Below, one piece after another: positions 28,331 to 40,100 of a DNA stretch of 64,000 bases. How positions within the stretch are numbered: the stretch's first letter is position 1; every line of letters starts with the position of its first letter. The notes under the pieces are model-generated. The model saw nothing but the letters and a program-made list of their open reading frames with translations. It was not told where the DNA came from and did no database searches. Source of the stretch: Brachypodius melanocephalos (Eukaryota > Chordata > Aves > Passeriformes > Pycnonotidae); assembly GCA_013398615.1 (NCBI GenBank), contig VZSR01002145.1, forward strand, positions 6,687,158 to 6,751,157. Direction: 5' to 3'. Made by a program: the position numbers and the translations under genes.

Positions 28331-31300
28331 TTGTATTATAGAAGAGAGTCTTCCCATTTATTCAAACATCTAAATTTCTTCAGATTTTAATTACTTTAAT
28401 TTAGTGATGGCTTTTAATTTTCTCTCTAAGATCCTTAATGTAGGATGTCACACAGTGTTTAACATGAAAAAGAAAAATAAAGAACAGGAATAGGCACTAC
28501 TGAGATTACAGGCTATAGTGGAAAGATGTTTGTCATCCAGCTTCAATTAAAAATAACATTATTTTCAAACTTTAATAATATGTTGCAAACTTCCACTTGA
28601 TATTAATAGAGTATTTATTATGTGGTTAAATGTCGGTAACATACAATGCTTGGCTGAATATTTTTGATCCTGCACTTGCTGATTTACTGTAATAAATACA
28701 AGGCTTCTTTAACAGATACGATGCAGCAAGGCCCAGATCTGCATTTGTCAGTAACACCAAGTTTTTATGGATTTGGCCTTAAATTGGTGCTGGATTGTTT
28801 GCCTGCGAATGTTTAGTCAATAGAGAACAAATTGTGGATGTCAAATAACTTTCAGCTGCACGATCAGCCAGAAATGGCTGGATGAATGCAGCAGTGTCTG
28901 AAAGCTGCACTGCTCGAAATGGGGAACTGCCTGAGCTCCTTCTGCACAGCAGCTCGGTGCTGGTGGTGCTGGGGAGCAGATCCTGTGCCAGGGCACGGCT
29001 GTGGGGCAGAACGCCCTGGTTTGCCCCTTTCCGGGGTTGGGTTTTCCTCACCATGGTGTGAAACGCTCTGAAAGGGGAGCTGTGACGGTCAGAGGCGTTT
29101 GGTGCCACTCCAAAAAAGTGAGAAGTCAGGGCTCATTCTGTGTCCTCAAATAAAACAAGGAAAGTGTGTGACCAGTGAGCCTGAGCCATTTGGCCCAGTA
29201 AATAAAATTCTTGATGCAGGCAAATGCAAGTTTGAGAAAAGCAAATAATTCTTTTCTTCCCGTTTTGTTTTGGGTTTTTTCCTCTAGTTTGATCTGCTGC
29301 TGGATATCTGTGTGTAAGGGCAAATGTTGTTTCTTGAAACTAAAGCAACCCCATTTCATAAGTCAGGAATTGCTTCTGTTTAACATGCTTGTTCAAAGAA
29401 CCCTAATCTGTTCCTTGGCTTCTGATTGCCTCATGCAAACAGCTGGATTGGGGTGTATTGTAAGAGGGGGGGGTGTGTTGGTTGTTCTTTTTTCATCAAA
29501 TCCTGTTTGAGTAAAATAAAGAAAAGCTTTTTGCAGTCTATATGAACAGTCTGATGGCAGACTTAGATTAAAAGTTTATGTAGTAGCATAATTGTGGCTC
29601 CAGTGTGATGTCATGATAGATGAAAATTAGTGCTCATAGAAAATAGTAAAAAGTCATAGTAGAAACTCATAGAAATAAATATTTTTCCATACTTCTTCTG
29701 TCTCAAGCAATCATGACAGGAAAAGAAAGGTACAAAATGACAGAAACTATATATATTTTTTTTGTCTCCAAAAGTTGATTCTTCACGTAGGTTTTTTTCT
29801 GCTTTGTTTTCATATTTCAGCTATGTTGTACTGAACTCCTGATGTCATGTTTGACTCTTTAAATATCAAGCAGAAAGCTCTATGGCATTAATTTTATAAA
29901 TAGACCTGGTACTCAAAAATAGTCTTATTGATAATCAGCTTTGTCTGTCTTAGTTCTGGAATGATCGCTACATGTTTGTGTAACTGGAAACTGTCATACA
30001 TAAAATTTAATCCTTTTTGGAGCTGATCTGTGGAACAGCATATAAATAACTAGTCAATAAGAAATGCATGTTTGTTCCAGTGTTTTCCTAGAATTAGAAT
30101 TTTGCTGTGCAGTGGGTTAAGAGAAAGCTGTATCTTTTTTTTTTTCACTAGAGTTTCTCTTAATGTATTGCAGCAGTTTCATGGTTCTCCTGTGAATCGA
30201 TGAGTCTGCTCTGAAATGGATTTTGCTGCCCTTCTTTTGAGTTCTTCTCGGTGGTTAAGGCACATGATGACATTCACTGTGCTTTGTTGTAATGTCAGTG
30301 CTCCACAGGAGATGGGGATCCCTGTGTCTGACCTGGACAGTCTCTGCAAAATCTGTGTTGCTAGCTAGAAATAAAGCTAGTGATTTAATAGACATCTATA
30401 ACTCTGTCGTTGGCCAAAAGGATTTCTTGTTTGGATTTTTTTGTAGTTTGGCATGTAAATTTTAATTTAAAGTTTTCTCAGCATGAAAAGATTGGATCTT
30501 CAGGGTTTTTGTTTGTTTCTTGATGACTTAGGGCCCTAAATAGGGAATGAGGTCCTCACACTACTGCTGTGAGGAAATACAGAGCGTTCTGTGCCGGTGC
30601 CGTGTGTGACACCGGCTCCCGTTTCAGCCGGGCACAGCTCCACCAGCGCTGCATCTCCCGGCTTTGTTTACTCTGCCCCTCATCCTCGTTAAACATTGAT
30701 AGCTGGCACTGGCAGCATGGGAACGGCGCCTGGCAGCTCAGGGAATACTGACTCTGCAAAATGGACCTCCTGCTTTTGGGGCTGCCATCCAGTTGATAGC
30801 CTGTGATGGCAACTAAGTTTTCTTTTTCAGCTCTGTTACAGGCCTGGGGTGAGCTGGACCTGAATTCAGAGTGAAAATTAAGTGATAAATGGCAAAGGCC
30901 TAATTGGAAATCTATGAATGAGTTCGTTTCCTGTCGTTGACTCCAGTGCATTTCCAGGTGAACTTCAATCTGTGCCATGCAGCCCGAGGGTACCCGTGCC
31001 TGGCAGTCTGGGCCTGGGATCACACTTACATTTTGGGAAGTGTCTGCATGGCTTTTGTACAAATTGTACCTCTGAAGAAGAAAATAACTAATTTATAAAC
31101 TTAATCACTTAGCAGAAAGGTAGCAGTCGTTAGGGTGTCTCAGAAAATAAACTTTCTCTCACTTTTACTTCTTATGCAGGTGCATTTGAGGGGGTTGATG
31201 TTGACCTATATAGCCTATTGTCCTCAAGTTTGTGCCTTTTATCACTGCAGTGGGGATGTGCTGAGGTCTGTCCTGAGCTGTATATGTAGCACAGGTGGTA

Positions 31301-31976
31301 AAACACCTTTAAACTTTGTATAAAATCGAAAGAACAATGTTAGCACACAGTTGCAGTGATGGATGACCTGCAGTTGAGATCTTAAACTGCTTGTTTTTTG
31401 AATGCCTGCAGCTGGCCCTGACAGCTGCCAGAGCTCAGTTGAGGAGGGGATTGATTCTTTAGTTATTTATTTATTACTCTGCCAGGTTGCAGATGAGGGG
31501 GAATACTGTAAAAATGTAAATATTTAAATTTCATTTCCTTCTTGGTGACTCTGCCCTCCCTCTTTCTGTTTGGGCAGGAGGATTTAAAAAGGGTGAGTCT
31601 GTTGCTTCCCCAGCTTAAAGCACTTGAACATTCTACTCTTGGGGTGTCCTCTTGTCCTTTCATCCTCAGCAGAAGCAACTCACACCTTTAGGAGAAATAC
31701 AGCTTGGTTGCTTTGCACTTTCTGATGGGAGCAGCAGCACAGCTGCTGCTGTCTCTCTGCTGAAGGAAGATGGAAAGGGAATTAAGTAAACAAGGAATGC
31801 TCGAGTCATCTTTGAGGGCAGGAGAGTTGAGTCTGCAGTTGATTTAACTTTCAGGATTACTAACTGTAGAATGAAACAGTTTATTTGTGCGGTCTTCAAA
31901 AGAGTGTGCGCAAGGTGAATGATGTCCACGTTCCTCCTTGTTCAGTTGGAATGTGTGCTTGAAGCTCCAGGGCGGT

Positions 31977-32044
31977 ACCTGTGGATGCAGAGCTGCCTGG
32001 CTGGACCTGGACCTGTGGATGCAGAGCTGCCTGGCTGCCCCTGG
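31977..32044 (+). repeat. Two-copy tandem duplication, 34-bp period
   Basis: A 27-base identical unit (ACCTGTGGATGCAGAGCTGC plus seven bases) starts at 31977 and again at 32011. A degenerate CCTGG-rich tail follows. Confidence 0.9.
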
Positions 32045-32493
32045 CCCTGGCACACAGCTTCCTTAGGCTCTAGTGCCTCCAGGAGTTTCCCTTCAGGAGC
32101 TGAGCTCAAACCCAGCTCCTTAGGGCCAGCACAGCTGTTCATGGGGTGTGGAGCAGAGCCACAGTGACTGCAGGCTCTGCATCGCCCTGCACAGGACTGG
32201 GGGGAGTAGAAACACAAACAAACCCTTTCCCTTTGCAAAACTTCAGCAAGAGATGAAAGGCAACCCTTTAACCTTGGGGAGTGTTTTTCCTACCCAGACC
32301 TGGTTCCACATGTGCTGTTTCATCCCTGGTTTTGATCCAGACACTCTCTGAACTCACTGGAAGCTTTGCTCTCAGTGTGTTTTTGCTGCAAGTTCCTTTC
32401 ATTTTCTGGAGAACACTCCTGTGCAGTTGGCTTTGAACTATCCACATAGGGGTTGCTGGTCAGAAAAACATATGTGTTTGTATTTAAGGCGAT

Positions 32494-32531
32494 TAAAACC
32501 AAAACAAAACAAAACAAAACCAAAACCAAAC
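32494..32531. repeat. (AAAAC)n microsatellite
   Basis: Repeats of AAAAC with a few AAAACC variants, about 38 bp. Confidence 0.9.
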
Positions 32532-33984
32532 AAGATTAGGATTTTTGTAAAAAAGCGACATTAAAATCTTGTCAGTCCTGTATCTGCATATATCTTTTAT
32601 TCAGTACAGAGCTGAACAGATTAAGTGCTGTATTTTATAACACCTAAGCTCTTATAACCAGCAGTCAGTAAAACATACCTGTGCTCTTAGAAAGTCCTTT
32701 TGTTTGTGTCTGCTCTTACTCTACATCATCTGGTACTAAAAATAACTGGCCCCATCTCAATGGTGTTGCCACCACGGCAGCTGCAGAGCTGATTCCAGCT
32801 GTTTGTGAGTCTGAATGTTTGATGCTGAAGCCGTGTAGCCTTTGGATTGTGTTTTCACTGCTTGACTGTGGTGGGAAGTGTTGGATGGGATACACAAACA
32901 CCTCTGATGGATCAATATTTTGTGTATCTAGTCTGTGCTGTATAGAGGCTATAACTGAAGTGATTCACTTTGCACAGCAGACTTGGAACGTGCCCACAAA
33001 ACGCTTTTGCAGAGCACACAGACTCAAGTAGAGGATCATTTTTTCTCCCAGTTCTTTGCAGGAGGGAGATGTTTTGTTCTGGCTCAGCAGTCTTTCCTTC
33101 TATTTCATATTTGAATTCTGGGGTGTGCAAGCTAAAACTGCCACCTACAGCAGAACTTGAGGTGCAAAGAAGTGAACATTGCACATGCAGATAGGTTGGT
33201 GTTTGTATGTTTAGAGCATCATCCAGTGGTATCATATGAGGTTTTTTTCAATAATAAGCATGTTATAACAATCTTTGTAGGCTTCCTACTCTTCCTTCTT
33301 TCATTGTACCACCAGATGAAGGGCTGATGTGGTAAATTCTGGAAAACAGAGTGATGTATGTGCACCCTTGAGGATTTTTACCTGCTGGAAATGAGGGAGA
33401 GTTTGATCTTACAATCAGTTAATTCTTTGTAGATTCTGGTCATCCTCTGGCAAACTTCTCCAGATGTAATCTGGTTCATCCTTTAGTTAACATGCAGAAC
33501 TGAAGACTGGATTGATAATGACACCTAATTTTTAGCTTGCAGGATTTCCTTCCTGTGCTTTGCCCTTTCATAGCTGTTGGCTGAGCTGCTGTCACTTTGT
33601 TTTCTTTGACCTCAGCCTTGGAGCACTTGGTGCTTTATTGCTCAGCCTCACACACTTCCTAGGGAAAAAAAAATTACTTCTATTTCTTCCTTCATTGTAT
33701 ATACCCAACTGTGGTTTTCTTTGGAAGGTTGTTTTCTGCAGAACTCCCTGCCACATTCCCTCTAGTTCCCTAGAGATGTTTAACTAGAATTTGGTGTTAC
33801 AGTCTTAAGGAAACCTACCTTCCTTTGTTCCTTAAAGGACCGGCTAGTTATCCTCATTATCATGAGGCGGCAGCAGAGCTAATGAGTCAAGATATTTTAA
33901 AAAGAGTAAGCCCCAAACCTCAGCCTTGCAGAATGGGATGTCTGGATCGCTGTTAGTGACGTACCTTATCTTCTTTATTTTTAG

Positions 33985-34113
33985 ATGCTCTTCTACAACG
34001 GGTAGCAGAATTGGAAAAGGTCAATGCAGAATTTCTGCGCACAAAGCAGCAACTTGAGCAAGAATTTAATCAAAAGAGAGCAAAATTTAAGGAGTTATAC
34101 CTGGCTAAGGAAG
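33985..34113 (+). CDS. RABEP1: RABEP1 exon 2, start of N-terminal coiled coil (Rab4-binding region)
   Basis: The acceptor is TTTTTAG and the donor is GTAAGT. The exon begins in phase 1: its AT completes an Asp codon begun in the missing exon 1. It then reads ALLQRVAELEK and on to LYLAKE (about residues 12-53), a heptad-rich helix. In the human protein the Rab4-binding region lies within roughly residues 5-135. An in-frame TGA at 33957-33959, just upstream, shows that coding cannot extend leftward without splicing, and the exon holds no Met, so a start exon elsewhere is required. Confidence 0.97.
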
Positions 34114-37100
34114 GTAAGTCCTCAATTCTTTGAATTATTCTAAAGTTTATTGAAGTTCGTCTTCAAATAATCCCTGTATGAAGCATAGTCTTTTAAACAG
34201 TTACAATAAGAATGTAAAATATCCAGTAGGTGACTATTGAGCATCCTAAAATTAACTTTAGGATTAAATTTAAACATTTGCCTCGTGGCTAGGAGCTAGA
34301 GCAACTTGATGTCCATGCAGAAACACCAGTGAGTTTTAGTATTGATTTCCTGAGTTCAGGATGTGCCCTCTGAGCAGGAGCTGATCTGGTAAAGGGAAAG
34401 ACGTAGCCCAGATGCTGTGCTGTTTGTACTCTGTGGCCTTTTTTAATGTAGCATTTATTTGTCTTAAATTTCCATCTGAGGTAGGCTGTAAGCAGGCAAA
34501 TGTTATAAAAGTTTTAATACCAGCCAAGGGCATCTATTTCAATAACACAATTTATAGAAAAATCTAACTCATACGAGCTCAAATATCTGATGAAGGATCA
34601 GAGAGTAGAGATTGGTTTTTCTAATTCTGATGATTTTCCTGTCTTTAACATATGAAAGCAGAGCCAAAACATAATGCATTGAGACTGCAGCTGCTGTATA
34701 AGCTTATGAGAGCAGAAATCCAACAGGCATAATGAAGATCAGATCATACAGCAAGATTATTAACTTGTGTTTCTAAGGCTGGATGAAAGAAATTTAAGAT
34801 ACAAGACACCAGTGATGAGATCAGCAATAATTCTCCCATTTTGATACAGTTGAAAAATATAAAATAAATTATGATAGGGAAAGAAAAAACACCCCAACTT
34901 TAACAGGTACTGAGGTGAAAGGGCACCAGAGGAGAATGTACAAGCAATTACTTTTCTTTTTTTTGACTCCCTCAAAAGTTTTTCCCCCTCCCTGTTTCCA
35001 AGACCCTTTTCCTAAATGTATGTTGGGGCTGTTGGGACCCATCTTTAATAATGTAATTTGAAAACTAAGACTATTAATGCTACAGAGTTCTTTTACACAA
35101 GGATTAATGTGTAATATTGTTATTTTACCCAAGGATTAATGTCCTTTTAAGTACTTGATTAGCTCTGGGTTCTATATTCTCTGTCTTGGCTGAGAGCACC
35201 AGGATTGATTTGGCTTTTTGGCCCTGAGGGAAATACATGGAGATAGCTCGGTGTTGGTTGTGTACTGGCCAGATGTTTCTGCTAAAAATGATTGCTATTG
35301 AAGCAGGCTTTGTGGGCATGAAACACGTATTTTGTGTTAGTGCTTTTGGAATTAATTATATATGTCTTCCAGAGCTGTTTGTTTCAGATTAGCTGAGAAC
35401 TCAGGAGAGTAATACAAAATTAGTTTAATTTCTGTTTATAGTTGCAACAATTAGAGAAGTAGTGGTCGTTCCATTGAATGTATCCCTTTTCTTGGTAGAA
35501 GCTCAGTTTTACCAAAGTCCTTGGTAAAGAGTGAATTAGGCTGCATATTTTTCTTATGTGGGCTCTCCAAAGTGGTCACTGAGTGTTTCAGTTCAAGAAA
35601 TATGGAGTGTTCTATCCAAATTGAGAACCAAGTTGGTCCCAGAAATGGGGGAAAACCTGATTTCCAGTCTGTTGGTGCCTCTTCCTTCATTACCAGAAGG
35701 AGTTAAATAGTAAGGACTGATGAAAAGCACAGTTCACTTGTGTCAGGTATATTGATCCTAGTTATACCTAGTGTCTGCTTTGTGTCTGCATCCATAAGAT
35801 ACTCCTTTAATAAAAGGCAAGGGCAAGCAAAGTCAAGAAACAGCATTCCCTGAAGATACCTGCACACATTTGTTCAATTGTTTCAGGTAGATGTTTAAAT
35901 ACCAGTGCTTCCTTCACTCCCTTCTGCTCTTTGCCATAGCAACTAGGCCTACCCTTCAGATTGAACTCATTAATCGAGCTAAATGTATCCAATCCTCCTT
36001 TCAGAGGACCTGAAGAGGCAGAATGCAGTGCTGCAGGCAGCCCAGGATGACCTGGGCCAGCTGCGGACCCAGCTGATGGAAGCCCACGCTGAAATGGAGA
36101 ACATCAAGGCCATAGCCACAGTGTCAGAGACCACCAAGCAGGAGGCCATCGATGAGGTCAAGAGGCAGTGGCAAGAAGAAGTGGCTTCCCTGCAGGCCAT
36201 CATGAAAGGTAACAATCAGCCAAGCTGCTGAGATCAGCCACCCTGATGTCTATAGGGATTTGTGCCTGCTCTTCCACAGAATGTGGATGATTGTTATGGC
36301 TTGGGAAAGCTGCAAAAGGGCTGGATGAAGTGTAGCTGCCAAGGCTGTGAAAAGGAGCTTGATGGGTTTTTTATTGTCAACTTGAGGACAGAGTTTAGAA
36401 TTCATGGCCATGGGAACCTCATGTATATGCAAAGCATTTTTGAGGGACTATGAATGTGATACTTCATCCTTCCACAAAGATAAGTATGATGCCTGTAATT
36501 TGACAAGGCTGAAAACAGCTTTAAGCTGCCAGCATGATTCTCTTTTTTCCTTCTGTGTGAACACAGTTTTGATCTCACAGAGTCAGGCCTTCCTCCAGTA
36601 CTCACATGGGCTTTCCCCCAGGGCAGTGACTGCACATGCTGCTCTCTCAGTCCTGGGTAGTTTTTTCCTTGATAGTTCTGATCTATTCCTTGTTGTATTT
36701 GCACATTGCACAGCTGCCAACATTTTTGAGACAAAGTGAATGAACAAAAGGATATGAACTGGTAACAGACTATTGCCACAAATGTCTGTTTTCTTAAAGG
36801 TTCACAGACAGGATCACACTATCCTGAGCCTAGAGCCTGTCGGCTGTGGGCAGTTTTTCCATCACTTCATTATACTTTTCACCCAGAACAGACAAGACCA
36901 TCGTGTATATTAAGTACACAAATGTCTGTTTGTTTATGATCTACACAGATACATGAACCGAGATTAAGGCTCAGCTGTGCCAGCTGCTGTCCCTATGTAA
37001 ACAGAGAGCTCCTGACCTGAGAGGGGTAGTGTGAATCCTGGGGAAATGGAAGCTATGTGAGAAGTTTGAATTTCTTTGTGTTTTGGAGTAGCTCTGTAAG

Positions 37101-40100
37101 GTTTTGGTCATTTGTTTGGATGATGTACTTGGAAGTACAAAATATGCCTCTAAATAGGATATCAGTTGTGTACGTTACCTTGAAATTAGGAGTTGCACAG
37201 TTTTTGTGGATTCTCTCTGTTCTGTTGATGGTACTAATTGAATTTAGTTCTGTCGGATTTTTTACTTATGTATTTGGGTTTTGGGGCAGGAGTCCAAGGG
37301 AAGGGAGAGTTCACTGTTGTCCTGATTTTGATTAATTATAGTAAAACACTCAGTGGTTGAAAATGGAGTTCCTAAAGCTCTATTCCTTAACTTACATTGA
37401 AAATAAGTTTTGAAAATGCTGTTTTCTAGAGACTGTTCGTGACTATGAGCTCCAGTATCACCACAGGATGGAGCAAGAGCGAGCTCAGTGGAGCCAGTAC
37501 CGAGAAAACATGGAGCGGGAAATTGCAGAGTTAAGGAGGAGACTGTCTGAAGGCCAGGAGGAGGAAAACCTAGAAAATGAAATGAAAAAGGTACATGGGA
37601 ATGGAGCCCCTCAGTTTCTGTTTGAGGATAGGCCCATGGGGTCACACATGGATTCGTTGCTATGCCTGCTGTAATTCCTCTGCAATTCACACAGCCTGGT
37701 CCTGCCAGCTGCCAGCCTTTGTTCATGGAAGTCATCGTGACCTAATCCATTTGAAACCTTAAAGGCTGTGTTCCTGATTGTGTGCATTCAGTGAGAGAAT
37801 TGCACCTGAGAAGGTGGTAAAGTTTTGCCTTCAGCTTGTAAAAACAGGCAGCCTTGTAAAGTCACTTGTCATGATGTCCAATGAGCTCAAGTATAACCAC
37901 CTTTAGATGATTGACTGCAGTTTTATCAAGTTTCCTTTACACTTCTGTACTTTTACTTCTTTTTCCAGGTCTTAAAAACTTAAAGTGCTCATTAAAAACC
38001 TCAGAATATTTAAGATGTCTTTCCTTTCTCTAAAGTAGGCCTTGTTTGTGCATCACAGTACTGCTGCCTCCCTAGGAAGTACAGAACCTTGCTGTCACAA
38101 AACAACAGGCTCTAGACGATGAAAAATAATTGCTGTGGAGTATGAGCAGATATTGTTGTAGTTGTTCAAAGATCTGTGACTTAGAAAAGTTCATAGAAGT
38201 AGATTGAGGTCCCTTGTCTTGAGTTTGGATTTTCTTTTTGTTGTTGTTGAGGTTGAAGATTTGATGTTTCCTTTCAGACAGGAAGGAAATTGAACCTGTC
38301 ATAATAGATCAGTGCTTTATAAATTTCTTGATCTTATTATAATAACTTGCATTTTCATGAATTTCTCATCTCAGCAGGCTTACCTTTCAAGGTATTCTAA
38401 CACAATTTAAAGTAGTGACTGAGTCCATATTCAATAAAGAAGACTAACATCTGATAATCTGCCACATCACTGCATGTCCCTGCTCCTTCTTGCTGTCAGC
38501 AGAAGAAATGCAGTATGGAATATGACAAACATTCCGCATGAGAAACATTTTAGCTGTATTTACTGTGTTGTAGCAAGCAATCAGTGTTAGTGTTGCAAAA
38601 TGGAATTCTTTTTCTGAGACTTAGGAAGAGATTCCTGGCTATTGCTAGTTGTGGTTGTATTATTGCTGTGGGACTGCTCTTCATGGAGCCCTGATTTCAA
38701 AAGTGAGAGTCAGGGTAAAGCCTGTTCTAATCCTACTGCAATTTTAAGACATTTACTGTTTTTAAGAAAAGGTTTTAGTCTTATTAAGGACAAAAAGACT
38801 TCGGTTGAAGGTACATGGAGGTTCAAAACTGGATCAGTGTGGTGAGTCTTGTAGAAACAACCCAGAAGATGCAGAGTTCATAGTGTAAAAGTCCTGGCAT
38901 TGCACTCCCAACTAACTGCCAATAAGCACTTCGAGAGACCAATCTCTCTCAACCGATTCAGGTTTTTAATCTGAATTTACTGATTCTGTGAATTGAAATT
39001 GCAAGCTGCTGACATGGCAGCACAACTTACCTAAACTCAGTGGCTTTAGCAGAGGAATATAGCATTTTCAACTATAGTCCTTTAAAAGGGATTTAAATAT
39101 CCCTGGTGATCTTAAAGGAAAATAAACTGGTGATCAGTTTATTAATCTCTGGTAATAGGAGTTAGGAAAGCTTTCTAGGCCTGCAAAGCAGAGGAACATG
39201 TACCTTATGTAATAGGAGGGGGAGGGGGAAATCTGGTTTTCAGAGTGCAGTTTGAAATAATTGCTTAAACTGCTTTGCATGAGGTTTTAATCTTCTTTGT
39301 TATTATTAAACCTGTGAGGTTTTTCCTCAAGGAGACTAAGAATTAGATCAAAATTAGGAAAAGGACATTCAATTTTACCTAAAAACAAACAAGCAAGTCC
39401 CAAGCCCATAGAAGGGTTTGCTTGGGCAGCAAAATAATGAATATTCATGTGTCAGCAGTCAATGTGAGAAGAGGAACTTTCTTGATCACTTGGGATGTGT
39501 TATTTGAAAACTTGTTATCAATTCCTCATGAAAAATGGCATTTGCAGCCAGCAATGCTTAAACTCCATCTTTATATGTTCTTTAGTCAGAAATAGCATAT
39601 CTGGTGGAACACATGCTCTGGTCTGGAAGCAGCTGTTTTGCTTTTCCATGTAAATATATTTCAGGGTACAAATTGCTAATTTCTGTAGAGAATTTGTCTG
39701 TTCTGTGATTTTATATCATAAAGCAATGATTTCCAAGAAACTATTTTTAAAGAAAACCTTGTAACTTTATCTTCCCAACTCAAAAAAGGTGAATACCTTG
39801 ACTTAATGGTTAACATGCTCACCTAGTGATTAATCTTTCAGAAAACTTGCCAGTGATTTATAAAAATCTGTTTCCTTGTTGGGTAGTACCAGATAGGTCT
39901 GGGTTTTTTAGTTTTCACAGCAGCTAAAAGCAGTATACCCCAGCAGCATGTACTTCCTGCACAATCTGCTGGGGAATGACTGGGCTGACTCTGGACAACA
40001 ACTGCATGGGGATGAGTTGTGCCCAAACTTTAGCCCCTGCAGAATTTGACTTAGCCTTTTTATTTTTTTAAAGTCAGATCTCATTTTTTGTTCAGGAAAG

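Larger units (their letters stand above)
16661..33984 (+). other. Putative RABEP1 intron 1
   Basis: About 17.3 kb with no recognised exon, between the CpG-rich zone and exon 2. It is T- and G-rich on the + strand. It holds one CR1 tail (28186-28330), a poly-T/GT-rich block at 26763-26885, a 34-bp-period duplication at 31977, an AAAAC repeat at 32494 and a hairpin-forming repeat at 26487. It is an intron only if exon 1 lies in or near the gap. Confidence 0.6.
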
